Shown here: piece after piece, positions 22,060-33,915 of the stretch | Layout of the letters: every line of letters begins with the position of its first letter | How positions within the stretch are numbered: the stretch's first letter is position 1 | Source of the DNA: Heterohyrax brucei | Lineage: Eukaryota > Chordata > Mammalia > Hyracoidea > Procaviidae | Reading direction: 5' to 3' | DNA length: 64,000 bases | NCBI GenBank assembly: GCA_028571685.1 | Contig: CM053142.1 | Location: 63,203,296-63,267,295, forward strand | Program-made: the position numbers and the translations under genes | The notes under the pieces: generated by a model | The model's database searches: none | What the model was told of the DNA's origin: nothing | The model's input: the letters and a program-made list of their open reading frames with translations, nothing else

Positions 22060-22345
22060 TCTTGCACCTCTGAGTCTTGCAGCTATTGTCCACAATGCTT
22101 GGAATGCCCCTCGTGAGGCCACCTTCCTGCCCCAGGCCTGGTCAACTTGAACATTATGTCTTAGGATGCCTTGGATATGTTTTTACCACTTCAGTCACTT
22201 CAGTGTATGAGAAATTACGTCTATCATCTCCATTAAACGGAGATCAGCTTGAAGTCAGGGACTGTCACGGCTGTAGCCCCAGTGCCTGGCATACTACCTG
22301 GATCCTTGAATGCTTGCTGGATGAATGGGGCAATGGATACACGAA
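22060..22345 (+). mobile_element. L2 3' end
   Basis: Order ccacaatgcttggaatgccc, gatcagcttgaagtcaggga, cccagtgcctggcatactac and gaatgcttgctggatgaatg is the L2 3' terminus in sense orientation. Confidence 0.7.
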
Positions 22346-23550
22346 TCAATGGTAGTGTAACACTGCTGCTATTCCTCATTTTAACCTTCATCGTACCTTC
22401 TTTGGGTTTAAGCTACCTGTAGATCTGTACTGCCCAGACCTGGGCCACCTGTAGGCAAAGTTGTAAAGACTTTGTAAAGACAAGGACAGCCAGGGTGAGG
22501 GTCCTCAGGTTCCCACAGATCTGAGAACCCAGAATCACACGTTTCAGACCTCTTCAATGTTGTATCTGCAAGTTCTTCCCAAAAGACATTCCCAAGGGGA
22601 TGGATCCAACACTTAGAACCAAGCAAGAATTTCCACAGCTCTTTCTAGACTTCAGGTTTAGTGGCTGTGCATGCCACCTAGATGCCACATGCCCTCAGGC
22701 ATCTTGAATGCCGGGCTTCGGAGAAGGGGCCCAGTCTAGAGTGTGGGGCAAGACAGGTCTGAGGGACCCAGGATAACCTTCACTAGCCACCCAACGTTCT
22801 TTCTGCTGCTCTGTCAGCCCCTCCTCATCAGTCACATCTGCCCCTCCTCTGTCCATGGGTTAGGAGGCACCAAGGGAGCTAGTACTTTCCCCTTTAACAT
22901 GAACGTTACAGATGGGTGGATGCAGAGGACCAGGGGACCTACTCTGGGGAACAGCAGATGGGCAGAATCACAGAAGCAAAACCAGTGGGTAACTATGCCC
23001 ACTTTTGCCTGCTGGTGCCAGCAGCCCACTCCAGTCTCCCCTCACAGACAGCTGGCTTCCTGTTTTGTTTTGCTTTTATTACTTTTAATCATCACAAAAG
23101 AAAGCTTTGAAAACCTCCTTCCTTTGGCAAGTCATTCCAGGGTCTCTCAAAGGCAGGAAAATCTTTTAAGAATGTGTGATCTAAGTTATTCTTGAAACAG
23201 ATTATTTCCTCTTCTCTAGTTTGGGGAAACAGATTTAAACCTCTTTTATCATACATCAGATACACTTACTGAAATCATAAAGTATGATCATGGTCATGTT
23301 ATTGGTTAAAAGACAGATGGAGGAATAAAGCTAATCTCTCAGAAGAGAAAATAAGTAGATAAATAGATGAATAAATAAATAAAAGCACAGGAAATAATGT
23401 GGTTAGAAAAATCCCGAGATCTGCAAAGTGAGGTTACACTTGCTAGGAATGAGAAAGAAGAATATCCAAAAGATTAAAACAAAGAGTTTTCGGTAAATAA
23501 AACAAGAACTTGTTTCCCAGAAAATGGACAAAACTGTGCATTAATGAAAG
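22346..23550. other. Unique intronic stretch
   Basis: Includes a short (AAAT)n-like run at about 23362-23385. No exon or repeat family is recognised. Confidence 0.45.
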
Positions 23551-23640
23551 CCAAAAACAGACCCCAAACCCCGAAACCCATTGCCATTGACTTGATTCTG
23601 ACTCATAGCAACAACTGAACAGACTAGAGATTCCTTGTTG
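23551..23640 (-). mobile_element. AfroSINE tail fragment
   Basis: Antisense 3' part only (cgaaacccattgccattgac, ttgattctgactcatagcaa). The body and head are absent. Confidence 0.85.
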
Positions 23641-23965
23641 TATCTTTCATTTTGCTGTTTTGGAAATATCATCCTTAGTTGGTTTTGTTTGTTTTTTAAA
23701 AACAAAACTAATAAAGCATTGAGTTTCCCCATCTTCTAAAAATATTTTCCTTTGATTGACCTCCTGTACTTAGCTAATTCCACTGGAGTCAACAAACAGC
23801 CTCATAGGGAAGCCCCGTACCACAGAGCAGGCCCTCTGGGACGGCTGAGGGTAGGTGGTCCACCTCTCGTGGTTGAAAAGCTAGAACCAGCTGTTCCCCC
23901 ACCACCAGCATCACACCCTAATGTTACAGACTTGAAAATAGCTCCCTTCTTTTGTCTTCTGACTC

Positions 23966-24195
23966 TGGTGATTAAAGTATGCAGCAGACAGATGCTGGGT
24001 TCAAATCCTAGCTTTGCAAATTTACCAGCTGCATGGCCCTAGAACAAATCATTCATTGTCTCTGACCCTCAGTTTTCCTCATCTGTAAAATGGTCATTGT
24101 ATTTTATAAGTCTATAGTGAGGATTAAATACGCTAATACTTGTACAGCATATAGCAAGCATTCAGTACATGATGGTTAGTGCTCTCTTTTGCTTT
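23966..24195 (+). mobile_element. MIR
   Basis: Near full-length sense MIR: agatgctgggttcaaatcct, tttaccagctgcatggccct, gttttcctcatctgtaaaat and gcaagcattcagtacatgat. Confidence 0.85.
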
Positions 24196-26659
24196 CTAAT
24201 TGGTAGAGGACAGGAAGTAGGAATACAGAGTTAGGAGGAATTCTCTAATCATCTCTAAATATGTTGCAGACAGGAAGCTGCCTGTTGTAACTAGCAGCTT
24301 CTTATGGACAGCCCCTTATTGACCTCACACTCAAATGCTTGGCAGTCCCCAGCACAGCACCATGGACAGGTAAGTGTCCTCCTACTCTTGGTGACAACCA
24401 AGGCCATCTGAAAAGGTGAGTCTTTGAGGAAGGCTTAACTAGCTCTCTCAAGTCTTGGGAAAGAAGGAAATTGGCCTGCACAGATACTTGACTCCAAACA
24501 TGAGTTTCACATTGCAGCTGACGAGAGCCCTCTGAACAAAACGTCAAACATCTTGAAGAGACAAAACTCTCCTAATACTCTCTGAAGTGTTTGGCACTCC
24601 TCTCACCCTGCAAAAAGATTTACAAGATGGCTTAGAAACTAGTTGCTATAAAATAATTCAAATAAGTTATTGTTATCTTTTCAACAGTTTCAGTAAAAAT
24701 GGCAGAGCAAGGTTTCATCCCTTAGTTCATCAAGGAACACACAGAGGAACCCCCCTAATGCAAAATGTCTTATTTCAAATGTTCCATCGTCGTAGCTTTA
24801 GACCCTGGACATTCTTGGTCAGCCCAACCCACTACTATGAAAGTACTTTAACATCTATTTTGGGTTGGTAGGTGTGTGCGGCTCCCAACATTCTGGCAGG
24901 GAAGACACAGATGGGGTTAAAAAGCACAGAGAAGTAAAGTGACAATCACACAACTCCATCAAGGACAGATTTCTCTACTTCTGGAGCTAAATTCTTCTGA
25001 CATCTTTGTTGCGCTTACCCTCAGATATAGCGCCTCCACCAAGTTGGATTTATGCTCAGAGGTAGATTACCTGGTAAGCAAGATAAGCACATGCTTACTT
25101 GTGCTTACTTGCCTGTAGTGAAGAATTTCACATGGGTTGAAAAGAGGCTTTGAACGTGTAGGAAGGTGTTGTGGGATTGGCAGGCCAGGCATACCTAGAA
25201 TCAGAATGTTCAGCATGGTGTAAAAAATGTGAAACTGTTCATGACTGATGATCTGTTAAGCAAGGTAAGCACCATGCTTACCTTGTCCATTAGATAATAC
25301 GCTGCTGATTGTGCTGTAACAAGGAGATCCTCAGAAGTCCAGGACCTAACAGGTTCAGAAAGCTCAAACAAGAGCTACCTCCCCAGATTTTCATTTCTGG
25401 CAGGTTTCTGTCTCAATTTCTTCAGTTTCTAAGGACTAAACACCAGGCAAGGGTCTTCAGTCACTAAAAATGCCATATCTAGGGCCTCATCAGCAGGCAA
25501 GATGCTCTAAGCTGTAGAAGGACATCACAGGAATCTTCATACCTTCTGGGTTGGGTGATATGATCCCAACCTCTCCAAGGGCCTCCCTGAGCTAATAACC
25601 TTTGCAGACTCAATTCTTGTGTTACTTTCTTAGTCTTAGTCCCTGGAAGTCCTGAAGACACTCAGCTCTGAAGGACACCAGAACTCGACTTCCCTTTGGC
25701 CTCACCATGCCCAGCCCACCCCACTACCTTCCTGGCATGAAGATGCTGAGATCCCAGAGCTCCCAAGTAAGCCAACTGTAAGGTGGGCTGGTCCTCAGAG
25801 GGAAGCTGAAGGCTCTTCTGTACCTCTCTAGAGTAAAGAGGCTACAGTTGCCGAGCCCCTAGCACTTGCGTAGCAGGCCCCATCACACCAGCATGTGACA
25901 TAGGCTTCCCAGCAACCTCTGGCCCTCAGATGTGACTAATGGGACAGGCATGTGACGCCCAAGCTCCCAAGCCCAGCTGTTTGAAGACTAAACTGTATCG
26001 ATTGAGAATTTAATTGTTCTGTAATCACTGAGTAAACACTGGCTGGTCCACTGATCAAGCTTCAGGTCCCATGGCAGCCAGCTAAGGAGAACCAAGAAAA
26101 GGTGGGTCAATGCTCTGGCAGAGGCCAGTGCAGGGCTCTCCTGGACACCCATTCTTGGAGGGCTGTCCTTTTCTCAAGGGTATCAAGCACTGCAGCCTGT
26201 AGCACAGTGTGCTGCCAACCAATGCCGCTCAGTGAGCTGGTTAGCAGGTGACGACTGGAACCACGTGCACCCCATGCATCACCTGCACCACCAGGAGGGT
26301 AGGGTAACTGAGGGACCACCAGAAGGGACTAGTTAAGGCGGGAAGCTCTCTACATGAATGCAGCGTATTAAGCGGGATATGGAAGCTACAAAGCCCCTAC
26401 TGATTTTTAGGAAGGGGAAAGTAGAATGCAAAAAAACACAACGCTGCAAGGTTACACATCAAAATACAAAATATCAGCACTGGTTAATTCTCTCCGACTG
26501 GATTCCATTTTTATTTTCTTTTTACACTTTGCACTTTCCTGTTTCCAATAACTTGCAAGTATATCATAATCAGAAAAAATAGTTGTTATTTCAGGTCAAA
26601 TAAAGTGGCCGGAAGGATTTCTCTTGAGCTCTTAAAAAAAAATCCTACCATCAGTTCAG
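24196..26659. other. Largely unique intronic stretch
   Basis: About 2.4 kb without a recognised exon. It contains a pair of related palindromes (25064-25118 and 25251-25290; see findings) and a possible old L1-like A-rich piece at about 26400-26600. Confidence 0.45.
25251..25290. repeat. Perfect inverted repeat, 11-bp arms with 3-bp loop
   Basis: Arms caaggtaagca (25261-25271) and tgcttaccttg (25275-25285) are exact reverse complements around cca. Each arm contains the splice-donor consensus AGGTAAG, one on each strand. A related, imperfect palindrome lies at 25075-25110. Confidence 0.85.
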
Positions 26660-26890
26660 TGGAAGGAAGCCGGGTTTGGCAGTCAGAAGTGGGTTCACCT
26701 TCCTGCTCCAGAATTGATTAGAAGTGGTTCTTCTGTCAAGATACCTCACTTCTCTGCATCCCAGATTCCTTATCTGTAAATGGGAATTGCATCTATCTCA
26801 CAGGACTGAGTGAGATAAAATAATGAGACTGTTTAGCCCAGAGCCTCTGGGACTTTCAGCAGACGTTATGTTCATTAAATGTTAGTGTCT
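26660..26890 (+). mobile_element. MIR
   Basis: Sense MIR: gggtttggcagtcagaagtg, ttccttatctgtaaatggga, attgcatctatctcacagga and cttcctgaggtatggg at its far end. Confidence 0.75.
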
Positions 26891-26894
26891 CTTC

Positions 26895-27350
26895 CTTCCT
26901 GAGGTATGGGTGGGGGTGCACGGGTAAGAAGAGAGGGCCAAGTCCCAAGAGTGAGTTAAGTCGGTCAGCTGCAGCCCAAAGAGGTCCCCATCTCCTGCAA
27001 CCCCTGTCTCCTTTCTTCACAGGGCTGCGGGTTGTTTTGTGTTTCTGGAGGCCCCCTTCCTCCTCCTGCTACTGGACGCCTCCTCTCATTACCCTAATAG
27101 AAGCCAATCTTCCTCATCCTGGCCGCACTGCCACCCGCAGAGACAAATGGGCTTCAATTCCGCTCAGTGCTCGGAGGCAGCTGGCCAGCTCCTGGGTCAT
27201 TGTTCTCAATGACACTGAGAGCCGGAGAGGGAGGGGAGCCCGAGAGGGAGGGGAGCCTGTGGGATCCAAAGTAGGGCTGCAATTACTAGCCTATTCAGTT
27301 CCCTAGAATAAAGCCCTGTCATTAGCTAGCAACAGGGAGGAGGTGGGGAC
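26895..27350. other. Repeat-free block, candidate conserved non-coding element
   Basis: No transposon is recognisable, and it contains compact homeodomain-like AT-rich cores (tcattaccctaatagaagcc; gcaattactagcctattcag; gtcattagctagcaacaggg) within GC-rich sequence. That mixture is typical of intronic enhancers, but conservation cannot be assessed here. Confidence 0.3.
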
Positions 27351-29875
27351 GAGGGCCACGGCAGCTCCATGGAGAGAGAATCTGGCATGAAGTGGCTGCC
27401 CCTGGCCGGCTGCTCACGCCCCCACCACCTAGCTCCCACTAACAGCCCGTGAGGGCCTGGTTACCCTGCGGGCACAGCGGGTTTGCCTAGGAGTGTGTAG
27501 GGAGCCCATGCACTGCAGAGTCTGCGGTAACTACCTGGTGGTCCAGCCTCAGAGGTCTTTGCAGCCTGGTAACTGCTTCACGGGGCCCCATCTCCCTGAA
27601 GCCCTCCTCTCTGCCACCCTCTCACAGACTCCACACCCAGCACCCAGACTAGCTCATTTTCAGGTCTTTTCACTCAAGGGAACATCACTCCCTGGCAGCC
27701 TTCAGTCCCCAAGATAAAGCTTTTCTTGACCCCAGCCACCAGACTGCTCATCTCTTAATGGCTGCGGAGTGACTTTCCTGCCCCTCCCGCCAGCTTGCTC
27801 CCTCCCCGGGTCCCTCTCTGAGAGCAGAGGCCCTTCCGGGGCCAGCAGTTTGACTCCGGCTGAAGCAGCTTCTCTGTACCTCTCAGAGGAGACCAGGCTG
27901 CGAGTAATCGGCTTATCCAGATAAGCAGCCACTGCACTCCCTTGGGGATGATCCTAGTGGCTCAAATTAGAAGGACCACTGCTCAGCCCCACAGCCTGGG
28001 GAGGGAAGGGACAGACACCGAAAAACTATGTTGACGGTGGTCCACCGCTGGTCTCAGACGGGGTCCAGAGGAAGAAAGTGAGGGACCTCCTCAAGTCCAC
28101 AAACCAAAAGCGCATCGGAAGGCCTAAACGGCCCTGAGATCCGAGAGACCGGCTCAGGGTTCCACAGGAGAGGCCCAGGTGACTTATACCTAGAAATCCT
28201 CAGAGGAGCCTGTGATTTGATCAGAGCCTGGCTAAGCTGCTGGGGAACCAGACTGACCAACGGTGAGGAGCCTGACTTGTCCCATCTCTCCTCTGGATGG
28301 CCTAGAGCTTTTTGTGACCTAACTACCCACTGCTAGCCCCTTGACTTGGTCTTGACTGGCACATTCTTCTAGAGAAACTCTGGGAGAAACTTGGACTGTA
28401 ATTGTGACATTGGGACCCCAGTTTGGGGAAGGGTTAAAGGGGTTGTGAGGGTCATGAATGGGATTATGGGAGGAGTGATACTGAAAGTCTGATGGGAAAA
28501 GACTTATTACAGGGGAGATTCTCCCAATAAGCCAGTAACAGAGAGACCAACTGACATACATACACTGCTGGGCTGTCCAGAAAATATCCAGAGAGCCTCC
28601 TCCCAGAGAAGCCAAGAAACTGACATCAGACAGAGACAGACAGACAGAAACACACTCTAGAAAGCTACAAACCAGATACACAGACAGGACAACTTGGAAC
28701 AACTGGGAAGCAGGGAAAGACAGCACCTGAAACCTATACGAACTTGGGAGCAAGTGTCCCTGCCCCACACACAGGGGAGAGGTGGAGAAGGCAGGCCTAG
28801 AGGCCCCCCCTTGAACCAACAGAGAAAGAAACCACTCCTTCCCTTCCCTCCCCTCCCCTCCCCAGAGCACCTCCAGCCCCCAGCCCAGCACCTGTAGCTC
28901 CAAGGGGAAGGCTAACAACAAAACTTGAACACTTAAGATCATCGGTTTCCAATCACCCCACCCCAAATCTTGTAAAAGCACCCTAATTTCCTGGGATCCC
29001 TGCCCCCATGAGGGGGCAATGTTCCTACCTCCCCAGCCCCCAGCAGACACCCCTATACCCACCTCTTAATCAGCAGTCCTGCTGGTTCCGTCTCCCACAC
29101 GGCATGCCAGATCCTCCCACCCCTTCCCACCGGGAGGGAGGGTGCAGGGTGGGAGACTACACAGGTGGTCAGAGGAGGGTTGGCGTACAAAAGAGGATGA
29201 GGGGTGACATGAGAAAGGAAAGACCGTGGAAAAACCAGAGGACAGCTTTTGTCTCCTGCTGCCACCCAGTACTGAGCGTCCTGAGGGCAGTGTCTTACCC
29301 ATCCTTGTGCTCAGTATCAATAAAATTTTCATTGACTTGAGCTGAATTGGTGGAGAGTGGAAGGTAGGCTAGACAGTTTTTCTCTCTTTTCTTCACCTAC
29401 CAAGAAAGGAAAGTTTTAGGAAGAAGACTTGGGCCATGTATCCGAACAGCAGCAGCTCACGGGACACAGGGCCTTTCAGTCGCTCCCATCTTTCCTCCTG
29501 ATCACTCTTGTTCCACCCCTACTCTTCGTCGTCTTTCTTTTCCTCCCCTGCTTTCTCATTCTCCTATTTCTCTTCTTCCTTCCAATTTCCAGGTGAGCCA
29601 TTTTCAACGTGGTATCATCATGAGACTCCAATAAGTGGGGAGCTCCTCAAGGGTCCAGCGAGACTTACTGTCTTTATGCCCCTGGGCCTGGCACAGGACC
29701 TGACACCCACAGAGCCCACACAGAGCAGCAGCACAGAGCTTGGTCTTTCCCTTTCACCTCCCATCCTTCATCTTGGAGCTCACAGCCTCCCCTCAGCCTG
29801 AACTTCAGGATCCTGACAGCCTACTGCTTCTTCCAGGCCCAACTCTCGTAATTCCCTCCTCAGAGTCCTGCTGTT
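27351..29875. other. Unique, moderately GC-rich intronic stretch
   Basis: Contains the G-quadruplex motif at 28841-28863. A 247-codon minus-strand open frame (28319-29062) was examined and rejected. No repeats recognised over about 2.5 kb, which is unusual for this window. Confidence 0.4.
28841..28863 (-). other. G-quadruplex-forming motif
   Basis: Five C runs (3,3,4,4,4) separated by one or two T on the plus strand give five G runs with very short loops on the minus strand. This is a canonical quadruplex pattern and also a polypyrimidine tract. If IQSEC3 is transcribed through here, the G-rich strand would be present in the pre-mRNA. Confidence 0.6.
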
Positions 29876-30535
29876 GCTGTTGTTGGTAGGTGCTGTCAAG
29901 TGGGTTCCAACTCACAGTGACCCTATGAACAACAGAATGAAACACTGCACAGTCCTGCACCATGCCCACACTCATTTTCATGCTTAAGTCCATTGTTGCA
30001 GCCAACATGTCAATCCATCTCATAGAGGGTCTTCCTCTTTTTCACTGGCCATCCACTCTACTGAGCATGATGTCCTTCTCCAGGGACTGATCCCTGCTGA
30101 CAACATGTCCAAAGTATGTAAGACGCAGTCTCACCTTCTTCACTTCCAAGGCGCACTCTGGTTGTACTTCTAGAACAGATCTGTTTGTCCTTTTGGCAGT
30201 CAATCACCTTTCCTGACTTTAAATCACTCAGTGTCCCCTTGTTCGGTTCACACAACTGCCTCTTAATCCAGGTACAGATTCCTCATGAGCACAACTGAGT
30301 GTTCTGGAATTCCCATTCTCCGAAATGTTAGCTATAATTTCTTATGATCCACACAGTTGGATGCTTTTGCATAGTCAATAAAACACAGGAAAACATCTTT
30401 CTGGTATTCTTTGCTTTCAGCCAAGATCCATCTGACATCAGCACTGATATCCCTGGTTCCACAGCCTCTTCTGAATCCAGCTTGAATGTCTGGCTGTTCC
30501 CTGTCAGTATATTGCACAGTATATAGTGTACCGCC
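29876..30535 (-). mobile_element. RTE (BovB-like) LINE, antisense, internally deleted
   Basis: From the tail (tgttgttggtaggtgctgtc, ttccaactcacagtgaccct) it reads back through the reverse-transcriptase C-terminal region (catgatgtccttctccaggg, cagatctgtttgtccttttg). It then jumps at about 30210 to a distant upstream part (tttcctgactttaaatcact to acatctttctggtattcttt). The join removes several hundred bases of the normal element. All frames are broken. Confidence 0.85.
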
Positions 30536-30744
30536 TCTCCCAGGCTCAACTCCCAAAGCTTCCTCCTTAGAGCCCTGCCTCTCCCTCCTCAGGGGTCTGA
30601 CTTCTGCTGGCTCCCCATTAAAGGAGAATGAACAGCAACCCCTTTGGAGTATGGTTTTGTGCCAATAACCACCAAGTCAGGTTACTAACTGGTTATATTC
30701 CCAGCGCTAAAGGAAAAAGGCTGCAGAATCACTGAATCCTAAAC

Positions 30745-30900
30745 TCAGAAATAGTAAGCATTAGAAGTCAAAGTCTTAAGTTCCCATCTAGGCTTTGGTA
30801 CTTACTGACTGTGTGATTGTGCACAAGTCCCATAAGTGTTCTGAACCTTACATTCCCTTCAGATAAGACAGGGATAAAACAAATAAAGTTATATAATGTC
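30745..30900 (+). mobile_element. MIR-like fragment
   Basis: Sense order taggctttggtacttactga, ctgtgtgattgtgcacaagt, and a final agacagggataaaac. Confidence 0.5.
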
Positions 30901-31059
30901 ACATGACATTATACCCAAATGGCTAAATACTTCCTTGTACAATAAGAAAACTGAGACCCAAGGGCACCAAATTGCTTGTCTGTCCAAGATCATTCCTACC
31001 ACAGGAGACTGGAAATAGAGCAAATTTCAGACCAGGACCCAAGCATCTTGACTCCTAGT

Positions 31060-32010
31060 TAAGTAAAGAACAAGCAAAGAGAGATGTGCACAACTGAGAC
31101 AGGAAGACGGATGGAAGAGAGAAGGAGCAGGACATTATAAGAGACCAAGACTGATGGCATGTGCAGCTCAAGGTGAAGGGAAATGATGTGGAAGAGGAAG
31201 TGGGGAAATGGAGAAACACAAGGACAGAGAGAGCGAGAGGAAGGTGGAGTGAGAAAGATGCAGTCATAACAGAGACTAAAATGAAGGGAGACAGGAAGAA
31301 AACTGGAGTATGAATAATCCAGAAAAAAATGAAGAAGAAAGTCTAGTACAATGGCACCATACTCCCACTTCTTGATACTTCAGTATCCCTCCCAGGCTGT
31401 CAATAAACCCAAGGAATGTTGAAAACCCCTTAAAACTAAAGTCAGTCATCATGGACGCTTTATAGAAAAAGAAAGACTAGAAAGAAAAATATAAATCTTT
31501 GATAATAGGAGAAACAATTGCTTGAGCACCCACTATGTGCCAGGCATCCTACTATGAGCTGTATAGATACTATCCAATTACTTTTGCTTGAAGTTTTCAA
31601 AAACTGTAAAAAGGGAAATAGGTTTGGGATTTAACAGCAGAGTATAAAAAAAATCCAAACCAAACCTGTCGCCATTGAATCAATTCCAACTCATAATGAC
31701 TCTATAGGACAGAGTAGAACTGCCCTAGAGAGTTTTCAAGGAGGCCTGTCAGATTTGAACTGCTGACCTTCTGATTAGCAGCCACAGCACTTAAACACTA
31801 CACCACCCAGCAGGGTATGAGGACCTCAGAAGTTGGGAATGGCTCATCGGGGGGTTCAGAGGAAGGAAAGAGAAACGAAAGTATGGAAGAAAAAGGGTTT
31901 TAAAAAAAATAAACAAAGGAAGAAGAAGCCAGACTCAGGAGGAAGAGACCAATATGGCAGTGGTACATGGTTTGCTAGCAGAGGAAGGAGGGAGGGAGGA
32001 AGAAGGAAGG
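31060..32010 (+). other. Purine-rich plus-strand segment
   Basis: Two long A/G-dominated tracts (about 31075-31350 and 31850-32010, the second ending in (GGA)n-like repeats) flank an antisense AfroSINE at 31648-31813 and an MIR/L3-like piece at 31510-31570. No gene recognised. Confidence 0.5.
31648..31813 (-). mobile_element. AfroSINE
   Basis: Well-preserved antisense copy: aaacctgtcgccattgaatc, ctataggacagagtagaact, ttgaactgctgaccttctg and gcacttaaacactac. Confidence 0.95.
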
Positions 32011-32289
32011 ACCCTCCACCAGTTCCCACCTGTGGGAGGCCAGGTCGGAGCAGGCAGGCTTCTGCTCAGCATCAGCAGCAGGGCAGCAGAACTGGTGCAG
32101 CACAGTCTCATTCCTGTGGACAGAGCAGAAGGAGGGGTCAGAGCGTGGCCACGCAGGACCGGGTCCAGTCCACCTTTCCACAACAAGGCATTTCTGGCGG
32201 GGAGCCTTGCTTCCCCTTCCCTGCCTCTTGAGCTACTTTCTGTATCACTGAGGTAATGAAACAGTGCTTCTGGGAGGGGAGTGCAGCAC

Positions 32290-32550
32290 TGATTCTCTGT
32301 CCATCAGTGTCTCCTCCTCAAACCCAATTGAAATATCACCTCCTACAGGAAACCTCCCTGACTTCTCCATCAACTGGCTATTACTACCTCTGTACTGCCT
32401 TGCCAACAGTAGGCTCCTATGCTTGGATCACCATGATTTCACTCTGCCTTTTGTCATACCTCTTTTTGACACTGCCCCCCAATAACGTCCTGCAAGGCAC
32501 AACTAGGCCTGTTTGCATATGGTTTTACAGAATTAACATGCTCAGCTTCT
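32290..32550 (+). mobile_element. L2 fragment
   Basis: Sense order aatatcacctcctacaggaa, acctccctgacttctccatc, then cctctgtactgcc and tgtcatacctctttttgaca. Moderately diverged. Confidence 0.6.
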
Positions 32551-32631
32551 AACTGGAAGGTTTGGAAGTTCCAGTACACCCAGAGGCACCTTGAAAGAAA
32601 GTCCTGGAAATCTATTTCTAAAAATTCAGTC

Positions 32632-32715
32632 TGAAACCAAAAACCCTGTGAAGCACAGTTCTACTCTGACTCATACAGGGTTGCTATGAGTCGGAGTCAA
32701 CTCCATCACACCTTT
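32632..32715 (+). mobile_element. AfroSINE 3' fragment
   Basis: Body and tail only: ccctgtgaagcacagttcta, ctctgactcatacagggttg and ctatgagtcggagtcaactc. The gaagcacagttctactctga wording fits the second AfroSINE subtype. Confidence 0.85.
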
Positions 32716-32924
32716 CTCTTTTCTTTTTCTTTCTTTCTAACACTTCGAAGTTGATCATATGCAAAGATATGAAGCATTCATACAGAAACTTTAGTGTTAC
32801 AAGCTGGAAATCCAAGGCATAATGCTGCCCATTTTTGATGAGGGGTTTGTTTAATGCAAATGAAAACACCACCCTGGGAGGAAGAGATCTAAGTTCTAGA
32901 CCCATCTCTGCTGCTTACACACAT

Positions 32925-32993
32925 ATGAGGATATTCAGCAATGAGGTATGTAGCACTCAGAGCAATTAAATGTGTGGACTCAGTTGTTGGACC
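32925..32993 (+). mobile_element. Mariner-like DNA transposon 3' end
   Basis: Bases 32930-32957 are identical to 38813-38840, near the 3' end of the mariner remnant. They are followed after a short gap by a decayed terminal inverted repeat (ggactcagttgttggacc). The 5' part is not recognisable. Confidence 0.65.
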
Positions 32994-33067
32994 CCATATA
33001 ATCCATATTTCACCCTTTCTGGGTTTCAGTTTATTTACTAATGAAATAAGAGAGTTGAACTAGAATA

Positions 33068-33245
33068 GTGGTTCTCAACCCTCAGTGCCTATTAGAATCA
33101 CCAGGGAGATAATTTTTAAATTCTGATGCCTGGGCCCCACCTACAGGCATTCTGAGTCCCTTCATCTGGCAAGGGTTAGGGGTACCAGTACTTTCCAAAA
33201 GCTCTCAGGTGATTCTAAAACCAATCAGGATTAAGAGTCACCTGA
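33068..33245 (+). mobile_element. MER5A-like hAT non-autonomous element
   Basis: Order gtggttctcaaccctcagtg, ttagaatcaccagggagata, tgcctgggccccacctacag and ctctcaggtgattctaaaac matches the MER5 consensus. Confidence 0.8.
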
Positions 33246-33684
33246 GCAGATGACTTCCAAGGTAACTTCCAGCTCTAAAGAGCTGCTATTCTAATACCCA
33301 CTTTGAGCCAACTTGGAGTTTCGTGTTGAAATTACTTTGAGATAAAGTTATGCTGATTTGTTATCTTCTTTCCCTTAAATAAACAATCATTGTACAGGGC
33401 ATTATGAAGTCACCTAGTATCAGATCTTGAAGGGCCTCAGAGATTGCTTGAAAGGGATTTTCAAACTTTCCTTAAGTATCAGAACACTTTGTCCAAACAA
33501 ATGTTTACTGGAAGCCCATTTTGGAAAGTGACAAACTCAGAATAACCGCAGGGCTGACGGGGCAGAGCTGGGAACCGTACGTCCCTGACCTGGGGCGTCA
33601 GTTTTTGCTGCCACCACCCCAGCTGGCTCCGCGAGCTTAGACTGGAAACTGCTGAGTGTAGCTGCCTTCATCGAAGAAAACAAT

Positions 33685-33915
33685 ATTGGAGGCTACCTTA
33701 ATTTTGCAAACATAAATTCCAGAGAGTTCACACACTGAAATGAGAAAAAATAAATCAAGAAAAACTTGGAGAACTTAGGAATCTAGCCTACATGTTAGAG
33801 GAATTCCTTTAAAACACCACAAGAAACCAAAAAGCCATTAATGGACATATAAGTACATCGGATTATATAAAAATGAAAACATCATTATGGAAAAGAATAT
33901 CCCGATAAGTCAAGT
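33685..33915 (+). mobile_element. L1 ORF2 3' fragment, interrupted
   Basis: A-rich sense L1 sequence (ggattatataaaaatgaaaa) typical of the ORF2 C-terminal region. It stops at the AfroSINE inserted at 33916 and resumes at 34116. Confidence 0.65.

Noticed and set aside
28319-29062. 247-codon minus-strand open frame
   Set aside because: No recognisable domain and low-complexity composition (runs of V, L, S and W from GC-rich intron). It lacks splice or promoter context and reads through the C/T-rich quadruplex tract.
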